A stretch of DNA of 64,000 nucleotides from Streptomyces sp. CMB-StM0423 (GTDB taxonomy: Bacteria; Actinomycetota; Actinomycetes; Streptomycetales; Streptomycetaceae), in the NCBI RefSeq assembly GCF_002847285.1, contig NZ_CP025407.1, forward strand, positions 6,823,001 through 6,887,000. The letters are read 5' to 3'. The notes beneath the pieces were generated by a model. The model ran no database searches and was not told the origin of the DNA. It was given only the letters and a program-made list of their open reading frames with translations. Shown here in pieces: positions 1 through 8,714 of this stretch (positions are counted from its first letter, which is position 1; the number at the start of each line of letters is the position of its first letter). A program made the translations under genes and the position numbers.

Positions 1-1
1 C

Positions 2-757
2 CCGCGGCTGCACGCCGTCGTCACCATGACGGAGGCCGACGCCCGCGCGTACCACGAGCACCTGCGGCTGCCGGGCGTGGCGGTGACCGCCATCCCCAAC
101 GGCGTGCCGGCCCCCGGTGTGCCGCCGTCCGACAACACCGCCCGCTGCGTCGTGGCCGCCGGCCGGCTGGCGCCGCTCAAGCACTTCGACCACCTGGTCA
201 AGGCGTTCGACCGGGTCGCGGACGCGCACCCCGACTGGCAGTTGCGGATCTACGGCACCGGCCCCCGCCACGACGCGCTGCGCGCCCAGATCGACCGCCT
301 CGGCCTGTACAACCACGTCCTCCTCATGGGCGCCGTGCACCCGATGGAGGCGGAGTGGCCGAGGGGCTCGATCGCCGCGCACACCTCGGTGCTGGAGTCG
401 TTCGGGCTGTCCATCGCCGAGGCGATGCGCGGCGGCCTGCCGGTCGTGGCGACCGACTGCCCGCTCGGCCCGCGCGAGATCATCCATGACGGCGAGGACG
501 GCATCCTCGTGCCGCCGCGCAAGCCGGCGGCCGTCGCCCGCGGGCTGCTGCGGCTCATCGGCGACGAGGACCTGCGCCAGGAGATGGGCACCGCGGCGCT
601 GGCGAACGCCGCGCGCTTCGACCCGGCGCGCGCCGCGGAGCGCTACGACGACCTCTTCGCCCGCCTGCACGCCCACCGCCCGACGCTGCCGCTGACCGGC
701 ACGGTGCTCGGCGGGTTGTACGCCCACCGCACCCGGGAGGACGCGGCGGCCGCCTGA
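2..757 (+). CDS. GT4-family glycosyltransferase, C-terminal part
   Basis: The reading frame is open from the first base, so the 5' end lies outside the window and the ATG at 26 is probably internal. The 251 visible residues are the nucleotide-sugar-binding half of a GT-B enzyme. They include the retaining-enzyme E-x7-E motif (ESFGLSIAE), followed by GGLPVVATDCPLGPREII and the GEDGILVPP loop usual in GT4 proteins that transfer sugars to glycans or lipid carriers. Acceptor and donor cannot be read from the sequence. It converges on ctaD with about 30 bp between. Confident as to family, not substrate. Confidence 0.85.
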   Translation, partial: PRLHAVVTMTEADARAYHEHLRLPGVAVTAIPNGVPAPGVPPSDNTARCVVAAGRLAPLKHFDHLVKAFDRVADAHPDWQLRIYGTGPRHDALRAQIDRLGLYNHVLLMGAVHPMEAEWPRGSIAAHTSVLESFGLSIAEAMRGGLPVVATDCPLGPREIIHDGEDGILVPPRKPAAVARGLLRLIGDEDLRQEMGTAALANAARFDPARAAERYDDLFARLHAHRPTLPLTGTVLGGLYAHRTREDAAAA

Positions 758-790
758 GGGGCCGCCCGCCGGAGCGCGTCCGCGCCCTCG

Positions 791-2503
791 CTACGGCTCC
801 CGCGACCCCTGCCCGTCCCCCTGCCCGTCCCGCTGCTCCGGCTCCTCCCGCCGCGCCGTGGCGACGGCGTAGGGGTGGTGCAGGTCGAAGGCCGGGGACT
901 CGGAGCGGATCGGCGGCAGGGTGGTGAAGTTGTGCCGCGGGGGCGGGCACGACGTGGCCCACTCCAGGGAGCGGCCGAAGCCCCACGGGTCGTCCACGTC
1001 GACCTTCTCGCCCTCCTTGGCCGTGTGCCACAGGTTGTACAGGAACGGCAGTGTGGAGGCGCCGAGCAGGAAGGCGCCGATGGTGGAGATCGTGTTGAGC
1101 GTGGTGAAGCCGTCGGCGTCGAGGTAGTCCGCGTACCGCCGCGGCATGCCCTCCACGCCCAGCCAGTGGTGCACGAGGAACGTGGCGTGGAAGCCGACGA
1201 AGAGGGTCCAGAAGTGGATCTTCCCCAGCCGCTCGTCCAGCATCTTTCCGGTGAACTTCGGCCACCAGAAGTAGAAGCCCGCGAACGTCGCGAACACCAC
1301 CGTCCCGAAGACCACGTAGTGGAAGTGGCCGACGACGAAGTACGTGTCCGTCACATGGAAGTCCAGCGGCGGCGAGGCCAGCAGCACGCCCGTGAGACCG
1401 CCGAAGAGGAAGCTGACCAGGAACCCGATCGCCCACAGCATCGGCGTCTCGAACGACAGCGAGCCGTTGACCATCGTGCCGATCCAGTTGAAGAACTTCA
1501 CCCCCGTGGGCACCGCGATCAGGAACGACGCGAGGGAGAAGAACGGCAGCAGCACCGCCCCGGTGGCGAACATGTGGTGCGCCCAGACCATGATCGACAG
1601 ACCCGTGATCGCGATGGTGGCGGCGACCAGCATCACGTAGCCGAAGATCGGCTTGCGGGAGAAGACCGGGATGATCTCGCTGATGATGCCGAAGAACGGC
1701 AGCGCGATGATGTAGACCTCCGGGTGGCCGAAGAACCAGAACATGTGCTGCCACAGCACCGCTCCGCCCACGGCCCCGTCGAAGACGACCGAGCCGAAGC
1801 GCCGGTCGGACTCCAGCACCAGCAGCGCCGCGGCCAGCACCGGGAACGCCATCAGTACGAGGATCGAGGTGAACAGGGTGTTCCAGGTGAAGATCGGCAT
1901 CCGGAACATCGTCATGCCGGGCGCGCGCATCGTGACGATCGTGGTGAGGAAGTTGACCGCGCCCAGGATGGTGCCGAAGCCCGCCAGCGCCAGTCCCATG
2001 ATCCACAGGTCCGCGCCCACGCCGGGGGAGTGCACCGGGCCGTTCAGCGGCGCGTACGCGAACCAGCCGAAGTCCGCGGGCCCGCTCGGCGTCAGATAGC
2101 TGCTCAGCACGATCAGCCCGCCGAAGAGGAACAGCCAGTACGACAGCATGTTCAGCCGCGGGAACGCCACGTCGGGCGCGCCGATCTGCAGCGGCATGAT
2201 CTCGTTGGCGAACCCGGCGAACGTCGGGGTGGCGAAGAGCAGCAGCATGATCGTGCCGTGGATCGTGAACGACTGGTTGAACTGCTCGTGGCTGAGGATC
2301 TGCATCCCCGGCCTGGCCAGCTCCGCCCGCATCACCATCGCGAGCAGGCCGGCGAAGAGGAAGAAGATGAATGAGGTGATCAGGTAGAGATGCCCGATCT
2401 TCTTGTGGTCCGTGGTGGTCAGCCAGTCCACGACCACCGAGCCGTGCCGCCGGGCGCGCGGGGGAGCAGGTGCCGGTGCCGGTGCCGCCTCTGTCGTCCC
2501 CAT
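791..2503 (-). CDS. ctaD: Cytochrome c oxidase subunit I (aa3-type)
   Basis: Catalytic subunit of the terminal oxidase: it reduces O2 to water and pumps protons across the cytoplasmic membrane. The 570-residue product has about 12 membrane helices and all diagnostic motifs: TIHGT (low-spin haem ligand), FFGHPEVYI (CuB His-Tyr pair), AHHMFATG (two CuB His) and VGHFHYVV (haem ligands). The frame is open 75 bases further upstream, but the ATG at 2503 is preferred because GGAAGG precedes it and homologues begin near the hydrophilic PPRARRHGS stretch before WLTTTDHKKIGH. Subunits II and III and the bc1 genes are not adjacent, so this is probably a second, stand-alone ctaD copy. Confidence 0.95.
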   Translation of the reverse strand: MGTTEAAPAPAPAPPRARRHGSVVVDWLTTTDHKKIGHLYLITSFIFFLFAGLLAMVMRAELARPGMQILSHEQFNQSFTIHGTIMLLLFATPTFAGFANEIMPLQIGAPDVAFPRLNMLSYWLFLFGGLIVLSSYLTPSGPADFGWFAYAPLNGPVHSPGVGADLWIMGLALAGFGTILGAVNFLTTIVTMRAPGMTMFRMPIFTWNTLFTSILVLMAFPVLAAALLVLESDRRFGSVVFDGAVGGAVLWQHMFWFFGHPEVYIIALPFFGIISEIIPVFSRKPIFGYVMLVAATIAITGLSIMVWAHHMFATGAVLLPFFSLASFLIAVPTGVKFFNWIGTMVNGSLSFETPMLWAIGFLVSFLFGGLTGVLLASPPLDFHVTDTYFVVGHFHYVVFGTVVFATFAGFYFWWPKFTGKMLDERLGKIHFWTLFVGFHATFLVHHWLGVEGMPRRYADYLDADGFTTLNTISTIGAFLLGASTLPFLYNLWHTAKEGEKVDVDDPWGFGRSLEWATSCPPPRHNFTTLPPIRSESPAFDLHHPYAVATARREEPEQRDGQGDGQGSREP

Positions 2504-2912
2504 CGTCTCTGCACCTTCCGCTCGTAGGTCACGTGTGACGACGCGCGCGTCCACGGCACGACGGTGCCACCGGTGCACGGATCCGGCGCGCTACGCGCGT
2601 TCGCCCGGTGTGTCGCGAAGAGGCCGTCCGAGGGTTTATGCGGAGCTGACACGGGACGCCGCCATCCGGGGGAAACTCGATGAATTCCAGGGGGGCCGGC
2701 GGGTAAACAGGAGGTGCGATTAGCGGCACTGACAGCAATTCCCGATAGCCCGTCAGGAGGTGCCTCTCGGACGCCTGTACGGGACCTCTTGGGGGCCTCC
2801 CGGCGGCCTCCGGGCGCTGTGACAGAAGTGTGACCCGCGGTGAACAGGGCCGGGACATCCCCGTGGTCCGCCGCCCTACCGCGGCCGTGACCAGGGGCAT
2901 AGCGTGGGCGCC
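2504..2912. other. Divergent intergenic region, ctaD / I78-like gene
   Basis: These 409 bases separate two divergently transcribed genes and must carry both promoters. A 12-base near-palindrome, GTCACGTGTGAC (5-bp arms), lies at 2528-2539, within 40 bases of the ctaD start. I see no convincing small gene or known operator. Confidence 0.35.
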
Positions 2913-3137
2913 ATGGCGACACCACCGAACCTGCCGACACCGTCCCCGAATCCCGACGACGACCCCGAGAACTACGTCGGCCTGGCCGCCGCCGACGCCG
3001 AGGAGCGGGCCAGGGACCGCGGCTGGACCACGGTCCGCTCGCTGCCCCCGGGGGCCATCATCACCATGGAGTTCATGGGCGGACGGCTCAACTTCACCGT
3101 CCAGGACGGCCGGGTCACGCGCTCCTGGGTCGGCTAG
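2913..3137 (+). CDS. I78-family (potato inhibitor I-like) small protein
   Basis: A 74-residue cytoplasmic-looking protein with no signal peptide. After a Pro/Asp-rich N-terminus of about 20 residues it has the I78 fold signature: GLAAADAEERARDRGW, then LPPGA and MGGRLNFTVQDGRVTRSWVG, where the DGRV turn near the end is typical. Members of the family inhibit serine peptidases in some organisms, but in actinobacteria the role is unproven. The ATG at 2913 is chosen; a GTG three codons earlier (2904) is also in frame. It stands alone, with its stop 6 bases from the end of the convergent PAP2 gene. Confidence 0.75.
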   Translation: MATPPNLPTPSPNPDDDPENYVGLAAADAEERARDRGWTTVRSLPPGAIITMEFMGGRLNFTVQDGRVTRSWVG

Positions 3138-3143
3138 TACGGG

Positions 3144-4088
3144 TCAGCCGCCCGCGCGCGCCTGCGGCCGGCCGCCGGGACGGTCCGACTGCGGCGGGCG
3201 GCGGTGGCCGGCCGGGGTGACGGGAGGGCGCTCGTGCCGCGTGGTGTGCGGGCGCGGCGCCAGGTGCGGCCAGGTGTCGGGCCGGGCGGCGGTGCCGGAG
3301 CCCGAACTGACCCGGGCCATCTCCCTGGTGCTCGGTGCGCCGGTGCCCGTGGGGCGCTGCGAGACGATCGACACGCGCGTGGCCAGCGGCGACAGCGAGG
3401 CCGGCGCGGACGGTCCGGCGGCCGGCGAGCCGCGCAGCCGGTCGCGCAGGTGCAGCAGCCACGCCTCCGCTCGGGCCACGCCGGGCTCGAACCAGGGCAG
3501 GGCCAGCAGCACCAGCAGGCCGGCGACCCAGCCGAGGAGTACGTCGCTGAGCCAGTGCGTACCGAGGTAGACGGTCGTGCCGCCGACGCCCAGCGCCACC
3601 ATCGCGCAGACCACGGAGGCGGTCCTGCGAGCCCGCGGCGTCGTCGCCAGATAGGCCACGACACCCCAGGTCACGACGGCGTTCGCGGTGTGACCCGAAG
3701 GGAATATATCGCCGCCGGCCCACATCTCGTTCGAGCCGATCTGGGTGGCGTAGTGCGGGCCGAGCCGGCCCATGCCGATCTTCGCCGCGCCGACCGTGAC
3801 GTTCAGCAGGAGCAGCGAGCCTGCCAGCATGAACAGCGGGCGCAGGGTGTGCTGCCGCCAGGCGCGCCAGCCGAGCCAGGCCAGCACGGCGACGGCGGTG
3901 GGGGCGCGCTGCCCGAGCACCACGAAGTAGTCCAGGAAGGCGTGGAACTCCGGCCACTGCTTGTACGGCCGGAAGAGCATCAGTTGCCAGTCGAGGTGCA
4001 CCAGCCACGACGTGGTCACGACGCCCGCGACGATCGCCGCGTAGACGGCCAGCGACGACCAGAACAGCCACAGCCGGGTCCTGGTCAT
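3144..4088 (-). CDS. PAP2-superfamily membrane phosphatase
   Basis: An integral membrane phosphatase that probably dephosphorylates a lipid phosphate such as phosphatidate or undecaprenyl diphosphate. Five or six hydrophobic segments are visible. The PAP2 motifs are present: K-IGMG-R at motif 1, PSGHTAN at motif 2 and GTHWLSD (His and Asp) at motif 3. Motif 1 is degenerate, with a shorter K-to-R spacing than the usual K-x6-RP. The start at 4088 opens directly on the first membrane helix (MTRTRLWLFWSSL); a GTG at 4157 would add 23 polar residues, and neither has a clear ribosome-binding site. The C-terminal 90 residues are a Ser/Arg/Pro-rich tail. Confidence 0.85.
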   Translation of the reverse strand: MTRTRLWLFWSSLAVYAAIVAGVVTTSWLVHLDWQLMLFRPYKQWPEFHAFLDYFVVLGQRAPTAVAVLAWLGWRAWRQHTLRPLFMLAGSLLLLNVTVGAAKIGMGRLGPHYATQIGSNEMWAGGDIFPSGHTANAVVTWGVVAYLATTPRARRTASVVCAMVALGVGGTTVYLGTHWLSDVLLGWVAGLLVLLALPWFEPGVARAEAWLLHLRDRLRGSPAAGPSAPASLSPLATRVSIVSQRPTGTGAPSTREMARVSSGSGTAARPDTWPHLAPRPHTTRHERPPVTPAGHRRPPQSDRPGGRPQARAGG

Positions 4089-4663
4089 ACGCGGCTGCCG
4101 GCCGCTGTGTGTGGTCGGACGCTCCGCTCCCTGCGGACGTCTCTCTTCGGTTCGCACGGAATCGACGCTACATCGCCGACTGCCGCGGATTGACCAATCG
4201 GCCGGATTTGTAATGCCTATGTGATGTGGACTGTGTCGTCAACGGCGGTTACCCCACTGCCATTTCAGGACTCATGTCTTCCGCTTTCTGGGAATATCTG
4301 AGTGCGGCCAATCGGTCAATTGTTTTTCGCGCTCCTCCGTTTATCGGAGATTCGCCGTGCCGTTGCGGACCGTTCGCCTGACGGACGACCCGGCTGTGGT
4401 GTGACGGGCGTCACGCATCGTGAACAATGCCCTCAACCAGTGACTTCCCGGACCGGGGGCGCGCAATCATGGCACGTCAGCAGACCCGTTCCGGCACGAG
4501 GGTGACCGGAGGGGACAGCGGCGGGCGGGAAGGTGCCGGGCCCGGGAACGGTCCTGCCTCCGCCGCCACCCCGTGGCGCCGTCACCTCAACGGGTAGTGC
4601 CGCCACCTGCATCCGGAGGACTCGCGTACGCTGTCGACTCGCGCGAGTCCGGGAGGTGCGTAG
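4089..4663. other. Long divergent intergenic region, PAP2 / MFS pump
   Basis: These 575 bases include a relatively AT-rich patch (about 4190-4370), unlike the surrounding coding DNA. A TTGACC hexamer lies at 4190-4195 without a convincing -10 partner. A 67-codon frame at 4302-4505 has no ribosome-binding site or recognisable product. The only clear structured site is the 14-bp palindrome listed separately. Confidence 0.4.
4636..4649. promoter_or_regulatory. Candidate operator upstream of the MFS gene
   Basis: GACTCGCGCGAGTC is a perfect 14-bp palindrome ending 14 bases before the MFS start codon. A further copy of its half (GGACTCGCG) lies at 4618-4626. Its position suits repression of an efflux pump by a dimeric regulator, but no regulator gene is adjacent. 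Confidence 0.4.
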
Positions 4664-6532
4664 ATGTCAGGGACGGCCACGGCCACGAGCCCGCCGCGGG
4701 ACGTTCCCGGCGCCCACGTCGGCGGTGCCGGACGCTGGACCGTGCTGGCCGTCCTCTGCTCCAGCCTGCTGCTCGTCGCCCTCGACGCGACCGTCCTGCA
4801 CGTCGCCGTCCCCGCGCTCACGGAAGACCTCAAGCCCGGCGCCGTCGACCTGCTGTGGATCGTCGACGCCTACCCCCTCGTCGCCGCCTCCCTGCTGATC
4901 CTCTTCGGCACCCTCGGCGACCGCGTCGGCCGCCGCCGCGTGCTGCTCCTCGGCTACGCGATCTTCGGCCTGGCCTCCGCGCTCGCCGCCGCGGCGAGCG
5001 ACCCGCACGTGCTGATCGCCGCCCGCGCCCTCCTCGGCGTCGGCGGCGCCATGATCATGCCCGCCACGCTGTCGATCCTGCGCCAGGTCTTCCCCGACCG
5101 CCGCGAGCGCGCCGCGGCGATCGGGCTGTGGAGCGCCACCGCCGCCGTGGGCGCGGCCATCGGGCCGCTGCTCGGCGGCTTCCTGCTGGAGCACTTCTGG
5201 TGGGGCTCGGTCTTCCTGATCAACATCCCGCTGATGGTGATCGCCGTGCCCGTCGGCCGCTGGCTGCTGCCGGAGTCCACCGCCGACCGGGCGGGACCCT
5301 GGGACGTCCTCGGCGCGCTGATCGCCGCCGTCGGCCTCTTCGGCGTCGTCCTCGGGCTCAAGCAGGCGGGCGCGGGCGACGGGCCGCTGCACCCGGCCGT
5401 CGTCGCGCCGCTGCTCCTCGGCGGCGCCCTGCTCGTCCTCTTCGTCCGCAGGCAGCGCCGCCGCGCCCACCCCCTCGTCGACTTCGACGTCATCTCCTGC
5501 CGGTCCTTCGGCACCGCCGTCGGCTGCATCGTGCTCGCGCTCCTGGCCCTCGTGGGGCTGCAGCTCGTCGCCGTGCAGTACATGCAGCTCGTCCTCGGCC
5601 TCAGCCCGCTGGAGACCGGGCTGCGGCTGATCCCGCTGACCGTCGCCGCCGTGGCCGCGGGCCTCGCCGGCTCCCGGATGGTCGCCAGGCTCGGCCCGCG
5701 CGCCATGGTCGCCCTCGGCTTCCTGGTCACCGCCGTCGCCGTCACCGGGCTGATCAGCCTGGGCGAGGAGGACCGGCCGCTGGTGCTGTGCGCGGGCTTC
5801 GTGCTGCTGGGGTACGGGCTGGAGACGACCATCTTCGGCGCGTACGAGTCGATGCTCAGCGAGACGCCCGCGGAGCAGGCCGGCGGGGTCGCGGCCATCG
5901 GCGAGACCTCGTACCAGCTCGGTGCGGGCATCGGCATAGCGCTCCTCGGCAGCGTCATGAACGCCGTCTACCGGCCCGCGCTCGGCACCGTGCCCGGCGT
6001 GCCGTCGAGCGCCAGTGACGCGGCGGGCAACTCGCTCGGCGAGGCGTACGAGACCGCGGCCGAGCTGGGCGGCGCGGCGGGGGCCACGCTGCGGGACGCC
6101 GCGCGGGACGCGTTCGTGCAGGGCATGCACGTCACGCTGGCCGTCAGCGCCGGGCTGCTGCTGCTCGGTGCGCTCACGGCGCTGCGGCTGCCGCGGTCGA
6201 TGGAGTGCGGTGAGCCCGGCGAGGCGGGCGGCGGCCCGGCGAAGGGCGCAGGCGAGGCGGCGGGCGCCGGTCCCGTGGCGCCGCTCGGGGTGCGCCGGCA
6301 GCGGGGTGCGGCGGACGGCGTGCGGGACGGCGGCGGGCGGGGGCGGAAGCGGGGTGCGGGGCCCGGGCGCGTACGGCGTGTGCAAGACGTCACGCCGCGC
6401 GCGGAGAGGCTGGACGACGCCGAATACGCGCAAGTAGCGTCGGGCCGTGACCCCGAGGGACCGCCGGAGGACGACAGCCATGGGCTCAAGCACTACGCCG
6501 CCGTTCAACCCCGCCGATCCGCTGGGAGTTGA
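4664..6532 (+). CDS. MFS drug-efflux transporter (DHA2/EmrB-QacA type)
   Basis: A proton-coupled exporter of small hydrophobic molecules in the cytoplasmic membrane. The first ~515 residues give about 14 hydrophobic helices, the DHA2 hallmark. The N-terminal motif VALDATVLHVAVPAL, the loop 2-3 motif GDRVGRRRVL and the motif-C-like VGAAIGPLLGG are all present. GGGAGGTG precedes the start. The C-terminus is odd: after the last helix (LRLPRSME) the frame runs about 110 residues of Gly/Ala/Arg-rich low complexity and ends 53 bases inside the next gene, so an ancestral stop may have been lost. Substrate unknown. Confidence 0.88.
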   Translation: MSGTATATSPPRDVPGAHVGGAGRWTVLAVLCSSLLLVALDATVLHVAVPALTEDLKPGAVDLLWIVDAYPLVAASLLILFGTLGDRVGRRRVLLLGYAIFGLASALAAAASDPHVLIAARALLGVGGAMIMPATLSILRQVFPDRRERAAAIGLWSATAAVGAAIGPLLGGFLLEHFWWGSVFLINIPLMVIAVPVGRWLLPESTADRAGPWDVLGALIAAVGLFGVVLGLKQAGAGDGPLHPAVVAPLLLGGALLVLFVRRQRRRAHPLVDFDVISCRSFGTAVGCIVLALLALVGLQLVAVQYMQLVLGLSPLETGLRLIPLTVAAVAAGLAGSRMVARLGPRAMVALGFLVTAVAVTGLISLGEEDRPLVLCAGFVLLGYGLETTIFGAYESMLSETPAEQAGGVAAIGETSYQLGAGIGIALLGSVMNAVYRPALGTVPGVPSSASDAAGNSLGEAYETAAELGGAAGATLRDAARDAFVQGMHVTLAVSAGLLLLGALTALRLPRSMECGEPGEAGGGPAKGAGEAAGAGPVAPLGVRRQRGAADGVRDGGGRGRKRGAGPGRVRRVQDVTPRAERLDDAEYAQVASGRDPEGPPEDDSHGLKHYAAVQPRRSAGS

Positions 6533-7670
6533 CGACCTCCTCGGCCCCGAGGACCTCGCCGTCCGCGACACCGTGCGCGGCTGGGCCGCCGACCGCGTGC
6601 TGCCGCACATCGCCGACTGGTACGAGCGCGGCGAACTGCCCGGCATCCGCGAACTGGCCCGCGAGCTGGGTGCGATGGGCGCCCTGGGCATGTCGCTCAC
6701 GGGCTACGGCTGCGCCGGCGCCTCCGCCGTGCAGTACGGGCTGGCCTGCCTGGAGCTGGAGGCCGCCGACTCCGGCATCCGCTCGCTGGTCTCCGTGCAG
6801 GGCTCGCTCGCGATGTACGCCATCTGGCGGTTCGGCTCCGAGGAGCAGAAGCAGCGGTGGCTGCCGCGGATGGCCACCGGCGAGGTCATCGGCTGCTTCG
6901 GCCTGACCGAGCCGGACCACGGCTCCGACCCGGCCGGGATGCGCACGTACGCGAAGCGCGACGGCACCGACTGGGTGCTGACCGGACGCAAGATGTGGAT
7001 CACCAACGGCACGGTGGCCGGCGTCGCCGTCGTGTGGGCCCGTACCGACGACGGCATCCGCGGCTTCGCCGTGCCCACGGACGCGCCCGGCTTCAGCGCG
7101 CCCGAGATCAAGCACAAGTGGTCGCTGCGCGCATCGGTCACCGCCGAGCTGGTCCTCGACGAGGTGCGGCTGCCCGCCGACGCGGTGCTGCCGGAGGCCA
7201 CCGGGCTGCGCGGCCCGCTGAGCTGCCTGACGCACGCCCGCTACGGGATCGTCTGGGGCGCCATGGGCGCGGCCCGCGCCTCCTTCGACGCGGCGCTCGA
7301 CTACGCCCGTACCCGCGAGCAGTTCGGCAAGCCCATCGGCGGCTTCCAGCTCACCCAGGCCAAGCTCGCCGACATGGCCGTCGAGCTGCACAAGGGCGTG
7401 CTGCTCGCGCACCACCTCGGTACGCGGATGGACGCCGGCACGCTGCGCCCGGAGCAGGTCAGCTTCGGCAAGCTCAACAACGTCCGCGAGGCGATCGAGA
7501 TCTGCCGGACGGCCCGCACGATCCTCGGGGCGAACGGCATCTCGCTGGAGTACCCGGTGATGCGGCACGCCACGAACCTGGAGTCGGTGCTGACGTACGA
7601 GGGCACGGTGGAGATGCACCAGCTCGTGCTGGGCAAGGCGCTGACGGGGCTGGACGCGTTCCGGGGCTGA
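6480..7670 (+). CDS. Acyl-CoA dehydrogenase, glutaryl-CoA dehydrogenase-like
   Basis: A cytoplasmic FAD flavoenzyme of 396 residues. Glutaryl-CoA dehydrogenase oxidises and decarboxylates glutaryl-CoA to crotonyl-CoA in lysine and tryptophan catabolism. The flavin-binding signature (CFGLTEPDHGSDP), WITNG and YARTREQFGKPI are present. The catalytic Glu lies in LTYEGTVEMHQLVLGKALTG, which resembles the glutaryl-CoA enzymes more than straight-chain acyl-CoA dehydrogenases. The ATG at 6480 is chosen because GGAGG lies 9 bases upstream; an ATG-like frame 11 codons earlier lacks one. The specific substrate is inferred from this motif only. Confidence 0.85.
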   Translation: MGSSTTPPFNPADPLGVDDLLGPEDLAVRDTVRGWAADRVLPHIADWYERGELPGIRELARELGAMGALGMSLTGYGCAGASAVQYGLACLELEAADSGIRSLVSVQGSLAMYAIWRFGSEEQKQRWLPRMATGEVIGCFGLTEPDHGSDPAGMRTYAKRDGTDWVLTGRKMWITNGTVAGVAVVWARTDDGIRGFAVPTDAPGFSAPEIKHKWSLRASVTAELVLDEVRLPADAVLPEATGLRGPLSCLTHARYGIVWGAMGAARASFDAALDYARTREQFGKPIGGFQLTQAKLADMAVELHKGVLLAHHLGTRMDAGTLRPEQVSFGKLNNVREAIEICRTARTILGANGISLEYPVMRHATNLESVLTYEGTVEMHQLVLGKALTGLDAFRG

Positions 7671-7741
7671 GCCGTACGGCCCAGCCCCGGTCTTCCGCGG
7701 TCGTCGTCTTCTTCGGTGGACTTCTGCTACGGCCCGTCGCG

Positions 7742-8188
7742 TCAGCTCTGGTTGAAGAACCCGCCCTGCGTGGAGCGGGGCACCTCGCCCGGCACGATCG
7801 CGTACTCCGCGGGGGTCAGCAGGAACACCCGCGTCGCCACCCGCTCGATGGAGCCGCGCAGCCCGAAGGTCAGCCCCGCCGCGAAGTCGACGACGCGCTT
7901 GGCGTCGGCGGCGTCCAGCATCGTGAGGTTCACGATGACGGGGACGCCCTCGCGGAAGAGCTCGCCGATTCCGCGCGCGTCGCGGAACCCGTCCGGCGAC
8001 ACGGTGGCGATTCGGCGCCCCTGCTCCTGGGCGACCTGGGACGCCACGCGCACGCGCGGGTCCGTCGTCCAGGCGGCGTCTGCCTGGGGGGTGTCCGCGC
8101 TGTCGTCTTCGTACCCGTCGTAGTAGCGCTCGTCTTCGTTGTCGTCGACGAGGCCGAGCCAGGCACTAGCCCTGCGTACCGATCCCAT
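7742..8188 (-). CDS. SepF-like cell division protein
   Basis: A 148-residue cytoplasmic protein. It has a short N-terminus that may bind membrane (MGSVRRASAWLGL), an acidic linker (DDNEDERYYDGYEDD) and a C-terminal SepF domain (about 60-140) with GVPVIVNLTMLDAADAKRVVDFAAGLTFGLRGSIERV and a final VFLLTPAEY strand. SepF anchors FtsZ at the division site. The genuine sepF normally sits in the division and cell wall cluster next to ftsZ; this gene stands alone, so it is likely one of the extra SepF-like copies known in Streptomyces. GAGAGGAGG lies just upstream of the ATG. Confidence 0.85.
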   Translation of the reverse strand: MGSVRRASAWLGLVDDNEDERYYDGYEDDSADTPQADAAWTTDPRVRVASQVAQEQGRRIATVSPDGFRDARGIGELFREGVPVIVNLTMLDAADAKRVVDFAAGLTFGLRGSIERVATRVFLLTPAEYAIVPGEVPRSTQGGFFNQS

Positions 8189-8714
8189 GACGCCTCCTCT
8201 CTCTCCCGCGGCGTGGGCTGTCCCCGGAGTCCGGGGAGGTCTGTCCGCTCACCTATGGTCATCCATGATGCGGATGATGTGCCAATCAGATAGAGGGCAC
8301 GGGCCGGGTTCGTGACAGTACTGGCACAGAAACGGCTGTCGGTTCGTCAGAGTTCCCCCAGCGCAGGTGGTCTGACGGGGTGACAGGAGATTTCCGCGGG
8401 GCCGGACGGGTGTTTCGGCCACTACTCGGGTGGTTCCCGTGCTGTTCGAGTGGTCGGTGGCCCGGCCTGGCCGGTCGGGCGGGGCCGGGGGCGCGTTTAC
8501 GCCAACATGTGCCAGTGCCTACTTGTGCACACCTGTCATCGTCTGAATACTCTCAGCAGCGCTTGTCAGGGGCACGACGAAAATAAGGGGCCGCACCCCC
8601 ACGGCCGGGTGCACCGATGCCGGCCGGGCGAGCCCTTCCGTGTTTTCTCCGCCCCGTGGCTGCGCCTCACGGACCTGCCCGCCGGCGGGTCCCCGAGCAC
8701 ACTCGGAGGATTGA
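8189..8714. other. Divergent intergenic region, sepF-like / S1 protease
   Basis: These 526 bases hold the promoters of two divergent genes. Upstream of the protease, TTGTCA occurs at 8563-8568 and TAAGGG at 8584-8589, but the 15-base spacing is short for a sigma-HrdB promoter. I see no gene or known operator. Confidence 0.3.

Noticed and set aside
4302..4505. A 67-codon frame in the PAP2/MFS gap
   Set aside because: No ribosome-binding site, no recognisable domain, and codon third positions are not GC-biased as in neighbouring genes.
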